This document shows positions 53,079-62,180 of a DNA stretch of 64,000 bases, piece after piece. The stretch is from assembly GCA_017409265.1 (NCBI GenBank), contig JAFQSY010000020.1, positions 1-64,000 of the forward strand. Direction: 5' to 3'. Position 1 is the first letter of the stretch; the number at the start of each line of letters is the position of its first letter. The DNA comes from Clostridia bacterium (GTDB lineage: Bacteria > Bacillota > Clostridia > Oscillospirales > Acutalibacteraceae). The notes beneath the pieces are model-generated. The model was given only the letters and a program-made list of their open reading frames with translations, did no database searches and was not told where the DNA came from. The translations under genes and the position numbers were made by a program.

Positions 53079-54812
53079 TTGAAACTTTTTTTAGGTAACG
53101 AAGCGGTTGCAAGAGGTCTGTATGAGGCAGGCTGCCGTGTAGTTTCAAGCTATCCCGGAACTCCGAGTACGGAAGTCACGGAGTTTGCGGCAACATATGA
53201 TGAAATTTTTTCTGAATGGGCACCCAACGAAAAGGTTGCCTGCGAGGTTGCTTTCGGAGCAAGTGTTGCAGGTGCCCGCTCATTCTGTGCAATGAAGCAT
53301 GTCGGTCTTAACGTTGCGGCTGACCCGCTTTTCACTGCATCTTATACAGGTGTGAATGCAGGTATGGTTATCCTTGTTGCTGATGACCCCGGAATGCATT
53401 CATCACAGAATGAACAGGATTCAAGGCACTATGCAATGGGTTCAAAAACAATGATGCTCGAGCCCTCGGATTCTGCAGAATGCCTTGACTTTACCAAGAG
53501 AGCATTCGACCTTTCGGAGAAATTCGATACTCCCGTTATCATCAGACTCACAACAAGAGTTGCGCACTCAAGAAGCACGGCTCCTGTCTCCGAAAGAGTT
53601 GATAGCGGACTTAAGGAATATACAAAAAATCCTCAGAAGTATGTTATGGTTCCTGCAAATGCAAAGGTCAAGCATGTTGTTGTTGAGCAGAGAATCCTTG
53701 ACCAGACCGCATATTGCGAAAAAGAGGCTGTTGAAAACGGACTCAACAAGGTTGAATATAACAGCAAAAAAATCGGCGTTATCACCTCGGGCATCTGCTA
53801 TCAGTATGCAAAAGAGGCTCTCGGTGAAAATGCATCATATCTCAAGCTCGGCTGTGTTTATCCGTTGCCTGTTCAGCTCATAAAGGATTTTGCAGCGCAA
53901 TGCGAAAAGATTTATGTGCTTGAAGAGCTTGACGATTATATTGAAACCCATTGCCGTAAAAACGGTATTGAGGTTATCGGTAAAGAAGCCTTTACACTTC
54001 AGGGAGAATATTCACAGAGCCTTATTTCAAAGGTCATTCTCGGCAAGGAGAGCGAAAGCCTCAAGACAGATGTGAATATTGTTCCCAGACCTCCCGTGCT
54101 TTGCGCAGGTTGCCCCCACAGAGGACTTTTCTATGCTCTCAAGCAGCTTAATGTGACTGTCAGCGGCGATATCGGCTGCTACACTCTCGGCTCTGCACAG
54201 CCTCTCGGAATGATTGATACCGTTCTTTGCATGGGTGCTTCGGTTTCTGCTCTTCACGGCAGAAATGCGGCAAACCCCGAAAATGCAAAGAAGAGCGTTG
54301 CCGTTATAGGTGATTCAACATTCATTCATTCGGGTGTAACGGGACTTATTAATATAGCATATAATGCAACCGATTCGGTTGTTATCATTCTTGATAACTC
54401 AATAACAGGCATGACAGGACATCAGCAGAATCCCACAACTGGTAAGAATATCAAGGGCGAGCCTGCAAACGCAGTCAGCCTTGAAAAGCTTGCAAATGCT
54501 GTCGGTATTGAAACCGTTATTGTTGTTGATCCCTATAATCTTTCCGAAACAAAGGAAGGTATTAAAAAGGCTCTTGAAACAGACGGCCCTGCTGTTGTTA
54601 TTTCAAGAAGACCCTGCGCTCTTCTTAAAACGGTTAAGCATAATCCGCCCCTTAAGGTTAATCCCGAAAAATGCAAATCCTGCAAAATGTGTATGAAGAT
54701 AGGTTGTCCTGCCATCAGCATGAAGGACGGCAAGGCACATATCGACTTCACACAGTGCCTCGGCTGTAAAGTTTGCAGCCAGCTTTGCAAGTTTGATGCT
54801 ATTGAAGAATAA
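53079..54812 (+). CDS. iorA: Indolepyruvate ferredoxin oxidoreductase, alpha subunit
   Basis: 577 residues from a TTG with TAGGAGG upstream. Pyrimidine-binding domain opening LGNEAVARGLYEAGCRVVSSYPGTPSTEV, TPP-binding block (CAGCPHRGLFYAL, then GDIGCYTLG and GDSTFIHSGVTGLINIAYN, with the metal-binding LDNSITGMTGHQQNP). Two C-terminal 4Fe-4S clusters: CKSCKMCMKIGCP and CLGCKVCSQLC. It oxidatively decarboxylates aryl-pyruvates to aryl-acetyl-CoA, reducing ferredoxin, or works in reverse. Partner of iorB, 19 bp downstream. Confidence 0.96.
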   Translation: MKLFLGNEAVARGLYEAGCRVVSSYPGTPSTEVTEFAATYDEIFSEWAPNEKVACEVAFGASVAGARSFCAMKHVGLNVAADPLFTASYTGVNAGMVILVADDPGMHSSQNEQDSRHYAMGSKTMMLEPSDSAECLDFTKRAFDLSEKFDTPVIIRLTTRVAHSRSTAPVSERVDSGLKEYTKNPQKYVMVPANAKVKHVVVEQRILDQTAYCEKEAVENGLNKVEYNSKKIGVITSGICYQYAKEALGENASYLKLGCVYPLPVQLIKDFAAQCEKIYVLEELDDYIETHCRKNGIEVIGKEAFTLQGEYSQSLISKVILGKESESLKTDVNIVPRPPVLCAGCPHRGLFYALKQLNVTVSGDIGCYTLGSAQPLGMIDTVLCMGASVSALHGRNAANPENAKKSVAVIGDSTFIHSGVTGLINIAYNATDSVVIILDNSITGMTGHQQNPTTGKNIKGEPANAVSLEKLANAVGIETVIVVDPYNLSETKEGIKKALETDGPAVVISRRPCALLKTVKHNPPLKVNPEKCKSCKMCMKIGCPAISMKDGKAHIDFTQCLGCKVCSQLCKFDAIEE

Positions 54813-54831
54813 AAGGGGAGGAGAATGAAAT

Positions 54832-55404
54832 ATGAATAAATCAATTATGATTGTCGGCGTCGGCGGTCAGGGTACTCTGCTCGCAAGCCGTATTCTCGGC
54901 TCAGCTCTTCTCGACTGCGGATATGACGTTAAGGTTTCAGAGGTTCATGGCATGAGCCAAAGAGGCGGCTCGGTTGTTACCTATGTCCGTTACGGCGAAA
55001 ACGTTGCTTCTCCCATAATTGAAAAAGGTGAAGCGGATATTATCCTTGCATTCGAGCAGCTTGAGGCGGCAAGATGGATTGAATATCTTAAGCCTGACGG
55101 AAAAATTATCGTTAATACTCAGCAGATTGACCCCATGCCTGTTGTTATGGGCGCAGCCGAATATCCTGAGGGAATTATTAATGCTCTCAAGGCGGCAGGT
55201 GCAGATGTTGAAGAAATTGATGCTCTGCCCATGGCTGTTGAAGCGGGTACATCGAAGGCTGTCAATGTTGTTCTTATCGGTGCAATGGCAAAGAATATGG
55301 CAGTTGTTTCAAAAGAAAAGTGGATTGACGCTCTTAAAGCGAGCGTTCCTCCCAAATTCCTTGAACTCAATCTCAAGGCATTTGAAATGGGATATAACAT
55401 CTAA
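54832..55404 (+). CDS. iorB: Indolepyruvate ferredoxin oxidoreductase, beta subunit
   Basis: 190 residues, RBS GGGGAGGAG. The gamma-type domain of 2-oxo-acid:ferredoxin oxidoreductases: IVGVGGQGTLLASRILGSALL, VSEVHGMSQRGGSVVTYVRYGE, ADIILAFEQLEAARW. It forms the second subunit of the IorAB complex, contributing to CoA and substrate binding. Between iorA and paaK with short gaps, so one operon. Confidence 0.96.
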   Translation: MNKSIMIVGVGGQGTLLASRILGSALLDCGYDVKVSEVHGMSQRGGSVVTYVRYGENVASPIIEKGEADIILAFEQLEAARWIEYLKPDGKIIVNTQQIDPMPVVMGAAEYPEGIINALKAAGADVEEIDALPMAVEAGTSKAVNVVLIGAMAKNMAVVSKEKWIDALKASVPPKFLELNLKAFEMGYNI

Positions 55405-55427
55405 AAATGTAAAAGGAAGTGTTACCA

Positions 55428-56735
55428 ATGAGCAAGTATTATCAGCCTGAAATCGAAACCGCATCGGTTGAAGAATTGAAGGCACTCCAGAGTGAAAAAC
55501 TCGTAAAACAGGTAAAGCATGTTTATGAAAACGTTAAGTATTACCGAGATATGATGGATGAAAAGGGTGTTACACCTGACGATATCAAGTCCATTGACGA
55601 TTTACATAAGCTTCCGTTTCTTACCAAAGCAGACCTCAGAGATGCTTATCCTTACGGACTTCTCGGTACTGACCTTAAAAACTGCGTCAGAATTCAGTCC
55701 ACCAGCGGTACAACAGGCCGTCGTGTAGTTGCTTTCTATACTCAGAAGGATGTTGACCTTTGGGAGGATTGCTGTGCACGTGCTATTGTTGCTGCAGGCG
55801 GCACAAACGGTGACGTTTGCCAGGTTGCTTACGGCTACGGACTCTTCACAGGTGGTCCCGGTCTTAACGGCGGCTCACATAAGGTTGGCTGTCTGACTCT
55901 TCCCATGTCATCGGGTAACACAGAGCGTCAGATTCAGTTCATGCAGGATCTTCACTCAACAATTATTTGCTGCACACCCTCATATGCAGCTTATATCGGC
56001 GAAACACTTAAGGAAATGGGTCTTACTCCCGACGATATCGACCTTAAGGCAGGTATCTTCGGTGCAGAGCCCTGGACTGAAGAAATGCGCCGCGATATTG
56101 AAAAGTCACTTGGCATCAAGGCTTATGATATCTATGGTCTTACAGAAACAAGCGGACCGGGCGTATCCTTTGAGTGCGAAGAGCAGACAGGTATGCACAT
56201 TAATGAAGACCACTTCCTTGCTGAAATTATCGATCCCGAAACAGGTGAGGTTCTTCCCGAAGGCTCAAAGGGCGAGCTTGTTTTCACAAGCCTTGATAAG
56301 GAAGCATTCCCTCTTTTGAGATACCGCACAAGAGACATCTGCGTTCTTTCAAGAAAGAAGTGCTCCTGCGGACGTACATTTATTAAGATGACAAAGCCTA
56401 TGGGCAGAAGTGACGATATGCTTATTATCCGTGGTGTTAATGTATTCCCCTCACAGATTGAAACTGTTCTTATTAAAGAGGGATATACTTCTAACTATCT
56501 TATCGAAGTTGACAGAGAGCGCAACACAGATACTCTTGACGTTTATGTTGAACTTACTCCCGAGCAGTTCTCCGATACAGTTAAAGAGATTTCTGCAAGA
56601 GAAAAATCGCTTGCAAACGCAATCAAGATTATGCTTGGTATCAACCCGAAGGTTCATCTTGTTGCTCCCAAGACCATCACAAGAAGTGAAGGCAAGGCAG
56701 TAAGAGTTATCGATAAGAGAAAGCTTCACGATTAA
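55428..56735 (+). CDS. paaK: Phenylacetate-CoA ligase
   Basis: 435 residues from the ATG at 55,428 (AAAAGGAAG box). IQSTSGTTGRRVVAFYT is the AMP-binding P-loop; YDIYGLTETSGPGVSFEC, YRTRDICVLSRKKCSCGRTFIKM and GVNVFPSQIETVL are standard PaaK blocks. It links phenylacetate or indoleacetate with CoA at the cost of ATP, or runs in the ATP-forming direction in fermenting organisms. Directly follows iorAB, whose product would be an aryl-acetyl-CoA, so conversion to free acid with ATP gain is possible. Confidence 0.94.
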   Translation: MSKYYQPEIETASVEELKALQSEKLVKQVKHVYENVKYYRDMMDEKGVTPDDIKSIDDLHKLPFLTKADLRDAYPYGLLGTDLKNCVRIQSTSGTTGRRVVAFYTQKDVDLWEDCCARAIVAAGGTNGDVCQVAYGYGLFTGGPGLNGGSHKVGCLTLPMSSGNTERQIQFMQDLHSTIICCTPSYAAYIGETLKEMGLTPDDIDLKAGIFGAEPWTEEMRRDIEKSLGIKAYDIYGLTETSGPGVSFECEEQTGMHINEDHFLAEIIDPETGEVLPEGSKGELVFTSLDKEAFPLLRYRTRDICVLSRKKCSCGRTFIKMTKPMGRSDDMLIIRGVNVFPSQIETVLIKEGYTSNYLIEVDRERNTDTLDVYVELTPEQFSDTVKEISAREKSLANAIKIMLGINPKVHLVAPKTITRSEGKAVRVIDKRKLHD

Positions 56736-56753
56736 TATGAAAGGAGAATTTCC

Positions 56754-57182
56754 ATGGCAGTAAAACAGATTTCCGTATTTATTCAGAATAAAAAAGGCAG
56801 ACTTGCAAAGGTTTCACGTCTTCTTGCGGATAATGATATCTATATCAGAGCGCTTTCAATTGCAGATACACAGGATTTCGGCATTCTTCGTCTTATTTGT
56901 GAAGATGTCGATAATGTTAATTCTGTTCTCAAAGAAGCAGGATATCTCACAACAATTACGGATGTTCTTGTTGCGGCAGTTAAGGATGATGCCGGAGCTC
57001 TCGCAATAATTGCCGAGGCACTCCGTGATGCAGATATTTCCATTGAATATATCTATGAGCTTGCAACGGTTGATAACATTGTGTATCTTGTTGTCCGTGT
57101 TGACGATAATAAGATAGCCGCCGCCGCACTTGCAGGCGCAGGAATAAAGATTGCAAACGAAGACGAGATTTTCAAACTGTAA
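56754..57182 (+). CDS. Tandem ACT-domain protein
   Basis: 142 residues, AAAGGAG box. Two ACT domains: KQISVFIQNKKGRLAKVSRLLADNDIYIRALSIADT, and VLVAAVKDDAGALAIIAEALRDADISIEYIYELATV. ACT domains bind amino acids and regulate enzymes. Proteins of exactly this size are commonly encoded after paaK in anaerobes. It may sense aromatic or branched amino acids for the operon's enzymes. Last gene of the operon. Confidence 0.92.
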   Translation: MAVKQISVFIQNKKGRLAKVSRLLADNDIYIRALSIADTQDFGILRLICEDVDNVNSVLKEAGYLTTITDVLVAAVKDDAGALAIIAEALRDADISIEYIYELATVDNIVYLVVRVDDNKIAAAALAGAGIKIANEDEIFKL

Positions 57183-57192
57183 ACAGCATAGA

Positions 57193-57229
57193 AAAACTCC
57201 CTGCGGAAACAAACCGCAGGGAGTTTTTT
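57193..57229. terminator. Bidirectional terminator
   Basis: A 14-bp stem AAAACTCCCTGCGG/CCGCAGGGAGTTTT around AAACAAA, T-run on both strands; closes the ior operon and the mannosidase gene. Confidence 0.92.
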
Positions 57230-57236
57230 GATGGAT

Positions 57237-60200
57237 TTAAACAATTCTGAATGTTTTAACCTCAAAGGGCTTGAGCATAAATTCAAAGCTGTTGTTTTCG
57301 CAGGGGATTTCTTCCTTGTCCTCTTCAATCATGTTGCATTCATAAACCTTTTCAATGTCAAAGCCGAGCTTGATTGAACGGAGTCCTCTTCTTTGCTCTT
57401 CTTCAACAACACGGATGATATATCCTCTGCCGTCCTGTGCTTTCTTGAAGCAATCAATTGCAGCGTTATCTTCAAGAGAGGAAACGAAGCAGACTTCGGA
57501 ATCAATTATTCCGTCAACCTTTTCTGCATTATAAACTGCAACGGGAGGAACGTTAAAAGCAATTGCCTGCTGAACGGTATCGTATCTCCAGTCGTCCTGA
57601 TGGGGATGGAAGGCATATTTAAAGGTGTTGATGCCGTGGTCGCCTGTTCTGTCAGGGCAGGTGGGAGCACGCATAAGAGTTATTCTCATATGGCTGTTGT
57701 GAATATCATAGCCGTATTTGCAGTCGTTGATGATGCTGCAGCCATAGCCGCCTTCCGAAAGGTCAGCCCATTTGTGAGCGGCAACCTCAAATCTTGTGAG
57801 GTCATAGAGCGTGTTCCAATGGGTGGGTCTTTTTGTTGCACCGTGAGCGATGTCATAGGTTGCATCGGTATCAATAACGGAAACATCAAAGCCGGCTTTG
57901 AGAACCTTGTCGCTTTCGTGCCAGTCAACGGTTGTATCAAAAACGACACTTTCACCGTTCTGGTAAAGAATAACATCCTGTGTGATTGTTGATTTGTTAA
58001 AAGTATAGGTTGCACGGATAACGCCTCTTACTGCATTGCATTCAACAACCTCAATCTTATCGGCTTTGAGTTCCCACATTTTCTTCTGATAGTTGAGTTC
58101 AAGATTCCATGCGGTTTCATGAATGCATTTATCGAGAGAAATTGTGAGAATGTTGCCTCTGCCGTCAAGGCTTTCACGTTCGTTAAGCTTATCATAAATG
58201 CTTGTAATTATTCCGTTTTCGTCAAGTTCAACACGGAGAACCGCATTTTCAAGCAGATTTGTTTCTGCCTCAACGGGAGAATATATGCATTCTCCTTCTT
58301 TGAGAACAAAGGTTTTGCAACTCATGGGTTCAAGCTCATCGGGCAGAAACATGAATTTGCCGTCAATAAATGCGCAGGGGAGTGAAAGACCATCAGCGGT
58401 TGCGGCATACATTCCTTCGGGAACGCCCTCAACCTCAATCGGCTCATAGCTTCTTGCGTTTGTGAGATTCCATACCGTGATGCTGTTTTTATCGGCTGTA
58501 ACCGCACCCGAAAGAGCCTTGAGAGCACCGTTATAAATATCCTCTCCGATTTTGTTCATTACGGCATAATCTCTGCGGCAATCCTCGAACACCTCATGAA
58601 TTGATGAACCGGGAAGAATGTCATGGAACTGGTTTGTCATAAGGATTCTCCAGCCCTTTTCAAGTTCATCCTTCGGATATTCCTTGCCTAAAAGCTTTTC
58701 CGCAAAAACAGAAAGCATTTCGCCTCTTGTGAAAAGATATTCACCCTTGCGGTTGTTCTTTTTAACGAATGCCTGGCTTGTGAAGGTTCCTCTGTGGTTT
58801 TCGTAGAACATTTCGCCGTTCCATACGGGAAGCTCGTCTTCGTGACCTCTGAAGGTTTCAAAGAAATCATCAACATGCCCGATTTCTGTTTTGGGAAGAC
58901 CGGGGAAATTCTGAAGGCGTCTGCCTCTTTCGAGCATAGCTCTTGTCGGACCGCCGCCACCGTCACCGTAGCCGTACATGCTCATGGCGGTGTTAAGCTC
59001 GTTTTTGTTGTTGCACTCTTTGTCAACTGTCATGATTTCTTCAACATTATAGTGGCAGTTATATGCAGGACGCATCAGATGAGCATAAACCCTGTCGCCG
59101 TTGTTGCCCTGCCACATGAACATGCTGTAAGGGAATTTTGTTGTATCGTTATACGAAAGCTTTGATGTGATGAAATTGGTCATGCCGCAGCCGTTGATAA
59201 TCTGGGGGAGAGCCCATGTGAAGCCGAAGCAGTCTGGCAACCAATATGTTTTGGATACCTTACCGAATTCTTTTTTAAAAAATTCGGTACCGTAAAGCAC
59301 CTGACGGATAAGAGCTTCACCCGAGGCAAGGTTTGTATCAGCTTCAACCCAAACGTTTCCGCAGATATCCCATTGACCCGCTACAACCTTTTCTTTAATT
59401 TTTTCGTAGATTTCGGGATAATGGTCCTTCATCATCTGATAGAGCACAGCCTGACTCTGGCCGAAGGTCATTTCGGGATAAACATCCATGAGAGATGTAA
59501 CGTTCATGAATGTTCTTGCGCTCTTTCTTATGCTTTCTTGTATTCTCCAGAGCCATGCTACGTCAATGTGGCTGTGACCTGTGAGAATAACCTTGCTTTG
59601 TGCCGACCAGTCAATTGAAGCGATTTTTGAAAGATAATATTTTCTTGCTTCAGCAATTGATTTTCTGACCCTTGCTTCGTCAAAGTCATAGTCGACCATG
59701 TGCATGCTGTCATCAACAGCGGCATAAACCTTTGCGTTGATGTGTTCGTCTTTTATGTAATCAAGAGCCTGGAATGCGACCTCTAAATCGAGATAATAGC
59801 CCTCGCATTCTTTGTCCGCAACAAAAATGCAGGTTTCGCCGAAACGGCATTCGCTGAATTTTGCGCCGTCCATCGCATCGTCGCAGAAACACATTGAGTC
59901 AACAGCTGCTTCGATTTCAAAATTGAGAGTTTCGCCTGCCTTATGAATGCCAAGAGCAACCTCTGTTCTGTCGGGGATGCTTTCTCTTGATGCACAGCCT
60001 GAAACATAACTGCCGTTGCATTTGACGAGCGCCTCGCCGCCGACTGCGAATTTTGCTCTGATTTCAAGACCGTCCATTTCTTCGGGAACAGTTACGCTTG
60101 CCTTGAAAAAATGAGCCGAATCGTATGCGGCATACCAGATATCACCGCTTTTGATTTCGCCTTTGAAGTCCTCCATCTCATATCTGTCGCCGAGGAACAT

Positions 60201-60308
60201 TCCTCTTGTATATTCCCAAACACCGATATCCTTTTTGTAAAGGATGCAGTAGTTTTTCAGCTGCTTGAACATATCGTCTTTGAGTATCTGTGGTTTTATA
60301 GTGTGCAT
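57237..60308 (-). CDS. GH38 alpha-mannosidase
   Basis: 1,023 residues, GGAGG box. An N-terminal beta domain (about 1-230) precedes the catalytic core: zinc ligands in TGHSHIDVAWLWR, the middle Asp region NVWVEADTN, nucleophile Asp in YWLPDCFGFTWALPQI. The three-helix bundle shows MTNQFHDILPGSS. Two C-terminal beta-sandwich domains follow. Cytoplasmic, as usual for bacterial GH38. It cleaves terminal alpha-mannosides. No transporter gene is adjacent. Confidence 0.95.
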   Translation of the reverse strand: MHTIKPQILKDDMFKQLKNYCILYKKDIGVWEYTRGMFLGDRYEMEDFKGEIKSGDIWYAAYDSAHFFKASVTVPEEMDGLEIRAKFAVGGEALVKCNGSYVSGCASRESIPDRTEVALGIHKAGETLNFEIEAAVDSMCFCDDAMDGAKFSECRFGETCIFVADKECEGYYLDLEVAFQALDYIKDEHINAKVYAAVDDSMHMVDYDFDEARVRKSIAEARKYYLSKIASIDWSAQSKVILTGHSHIDVAWLWRIQESIRKSARTFMNVTSLMDVYPEMTFGQSQAVLYQMMKDHYPEIYEKIKEKVVAGQWDICGNVWVEADTNLASGEALIRQVLYGTEFFKKEFGKVSKTYWLPDCFGFTWALPQIINGCGMTNFITSKLSYNDTTKFPYSMFMWQGNNGDRVYAHLMRPAYNCHYNVEEIMTVDKECNNKNELNTAMSMYGYGDGGGGPTRAMLERGRRLQNFPGLPKTEIGHVDDFFETFRGHEDELPVWNGEMFYENHRGTFTSQAFVKKNNRKGEYLFTRGEMLSVFAEKLLGKEYPKDELEKGWRILMTNQFHDILPGSSIHEVFEDCRRDYAVMNKIGEDIYNGALKALSGAVTADKNSITVWNLTNARSYEPIEVEGVPEGMYAATADGLSLPCAFIDGKFMFLPDELEPMSCKTFVLKEGECIYSPVEAETNLLENAVLRVELDENGIITSIYDKLNERESLDGRGNILTISLDKCIHETAWNLELNYQKKMWELKADKIEVVECNAVRGVIRATYTFNKSTITQDVILYQNGESVVFDTTVDWHESDKVLKAGFDVSVIDTDATYDIAHGATKRPTHWNTLYDLTRFEVAAHKWADLSEGGYGCSIINDCKYGYDIHNSHMRITLMRAPTCPDRTGDHGINTFKYAFHPHQDDWRYDTVQQAIAFNVPPVAVYNAEKVDGIIDSEVCFVSSLEDNAAIDCFKKAQDGRGYIIRVVEEEQRRGLRSIKLGFDIEKVYECNMIEEDKEEIPCENNSFEFMLKPFEVKTFRIV

Positions 60309-60387
60309 AAATACCCTCCTTATTTATAATTTAACTTAAAATATAATAACAAATCGTTTGTTAAAAAGCAATAATATCTAAACAAAA

Positions 60388-60726
60388 CTAAATTCTGTAT
60401 TTGTTAAGCTCGGATGTTACTGTATCCAGAAAAGAACTTTCTCCCAAAGTGTTGATCTTGAAAAACATTGCCTGGCTTCCGCCTGATGTTATGACCGTAA
60501 CAAAAATTCTGTCCTTGGCTTTCAGCAGGGTGATATTCATGCTGACTCTGTTTCCGCCCGAATAGCTGAAACGCTCATAAACACGAACGCTGCACGCGGT
60601 ATCGCCTGCGATGAAATCGCTCTTATCTTCAAGCGATGCCGACGAACTGCGTTTCATTACGGCATCGTCTATTGCTTCGAGAATCTCGTTAAAATCGCCC
60701 TTGAGTTCAGCTTCATATTTTGCCAT
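60388..60726 (-). CDS. DUF6054-like small protein
   Basis: 112 residues, AGGGAGAG box. Blocks GDFNEILEAIDDAVMKRSSSASLED, VRVYERFSYSGGNRVSMNITLL and SGGSQAMFFKINTLGESSFLDTV. The last block recalls the DUF6054 family of Firmicutes. It has no signal, no membrane segment and no motif that suggests an activity. Single gene between the mannosidase and peptidase genes. Confidence 0.55.
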   Translation of the reverse strand: MAKYEAELKGDFNEILEAIDDAVMKRSSSASLEDKSDFIAGDTACSVRVYERFSYSGGNRVSMNITLLKAKDRIFVTVITSGGSQAMFFKINTLGESSFLDTVTSELNKYRI

Positions 60727-60767
60727 TTTATTCTCTCCCTACAATTTGATTGTTATTGTGTCAAAAA

Positions 60768-60793
60768 GAGCCGGAATTAATCCGGCTCAAAAT
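60768..60793 (-). terminator. Terminator after the M28 peptidase gene
   Basis: GAGCCGGA (60,768-60,775) pairs with TCCGGCTC (60,781-60,788); the minus strand continues with TTTTT. Confidence 0.8.
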
Positions 60794-60794
60794 T

Positions 60795-62048
60795 TTATTC
60801 TGTGGGAAGACCTTCCTTGTCATAGATGCAAGCAGCTTCAAGCATAATTTCGATACCTGCTTCAATTGCTTCGGGAACAAGACAGCTTGCATCGTCAAGT
60901 CTTGTGTGATAGTAACGGGGAGGAGTGGGATCCATAGCGGCAAAACCTGTTGCTGGAATACCCTTCTGTGTGAATGCTGCAGCGTCGCATGCACCGATAT
61001 AGATTGATTCAAATTTAAGGTCGTATCCGCAATTTTTACCTGCATTCTGAACAAGGTGCTTTGCGCCCCAATGGTGTTTGAGTGTACCGCTCAGGTCTCT
61101 GTCATAAACTGCCATTGTATCAAGGTCACGGAAGGTGTCTGCACCGATAACGCAGGTTTCGATATCCTTGAGCTCTTTTTCGTGTGCGTTGACATAAGCC
61201 TTTGCGCCCCTAAGACCGGATTCCTCCGAACCTGAACAGATAACGACAAGCTCTGTGTTTTCGAGTCTTGTGTCTGTCTCTGCCATAGCTTTTGCAACTG
61301 CCATCGCAACGTAGCAACCGGTGAGATTATCGTTTGCACCGGGTACGCTCTTGAACGGATTCTGGAAAAGAAGGAATGCGAGCTGGAACGGAATGAAAAT
61401 GCAGCCGATAACAAAGCCGAGAATCATGAGCCATCTGGGCTCTGCCGCATTGAGGGCTCCGTCTGTGCCTGCACAGATAATGCCGATAATTGCAATGATA
61501 AGGTCTGCAACAAGACCGACAACAGCGGGAATAAGCACGCACTTCATTCCGACGCCGCCGAGAAGATAGTTGAGAGTCCACTCGAACTGGCTGTCTGCGT
61601 GACCAACGATGATAAAACGCTTTTTTGTTTCACCTTTGGGTGCTCTTTTGGCGATAACATTGTGGCTTGGATGTGCCTTGAAAAGCGGATCGATGAATTG
61701 TTTATACATAACAAATTCAAGAAGAAGAGGAATGAAGCCTAGAATAACAAGAATAAGTGCAATAACAGGATTTGCAAAAGCGTATGTAAACACGCTTGCT
61801 ATTGCGCAAGCAACGGTAAAGGGAATAAAGCCCATGAATGCCTGACGGTGAACCTTGAATTCTTCAATGTTGACTTCATCGCAATATTTTTCAAGGTCTT
61901 TTGCCATAAGCTTCTGTGCTTTGAGTTCTTCCGGAGAACCGGGTTTTCTGGGACCGATTTCGTTGCAGATTCTCGTGATGTTTTTTACGGCATATTTTCC
62001 GAGCTTTTTTACATCAAAGCCGGTGCTGTACTCGAGTGCTGTTTTCAT
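60795..62048 (-). CDS. M28-family metallopeptidase with membrane segments inside the chain
   Basis: 417 residues, GGAGGAG box. Zinc-ligand blocks of M28 aminopeptidases are visible: VGHADSQ, GANDNLTGCYVA, CSGSEESGLRGA, GADTF and YYHTRLDDAS near the C-terminus. Two hydrophobic stretches (about 72-115 and about 170-235) interrupt the N-terminal part; the second lies between the first His block and the Asp block, so the catalytic domain is threaded by membrane helices. The N-terminus (EELKAQKLMAKDLEKYCDEVNIEEF) resembles other clostridial M28 proteins. It probably trims peptides at the membrane; the topology needs testing. Confidence 0.8.
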   Translation of the reverse strand: MKTALEYSTGFDVKKLGKYAVKNITRICNEIGPRKPGSPEELKAQKLMAKDLEKYCDEVNIEEFKVHRQAFMGFIPFTVACAIASVFTYAFANPVIALILVILGFIPLLLEFVMYKQFIDPLFKAHPSHNVIAKRAPKGETKKRFIIVGHADSQFEWTLNYLLGGVGMKCVLIPAVVGLVADLIIAIIGIICAGTDGALNAAEPRWLMILGFVIGCIFIPFQLAFLLFQNPFKSVPGANDNLTGCYVAMAVAKAMAETDTRLENTELVVICSGSEESGLRGAKAYVNAHEKELKDIETCVIGADTFRDLDTMAVYDRDLSGTLKHHWGAKHLVQNAGKNCGYDLKFESIYIGACDAAAFTQKGIPATGFAAMDPTPPRYYHTRLDDASCLVPEAIEAGIEIMLEAACIYDKEGLPTE

Positions 62049-62150
62049 TGTGTTTCTCCTCCAACTGATATAATATTAATAAAATAACATAAAAATAAAC
62101 AAAAATCAATATTATTTGCTGCGTTTTTTGTTGCAATGTGTAACAGTAAA

Positions 62151-62180
62151 AAACAGCAGAAAAAATTTCTGCTGTTTTTT
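62151..62180. terminator. Bidirectional terminator
   Basis: AAACAGCAGAAA-AAA-TTTCTGCTGTTT, flanked by TTTTTTT on the plus strand and T-rich sequence on the minus strand. Confidence 0.85.

Noticed and set aside
57393-57992. 199-codon open frame antisense to the GH38 gene
   Set aside because: It is a shadow of the mannosidase gene, without promoter, RBS or recognisable domain.
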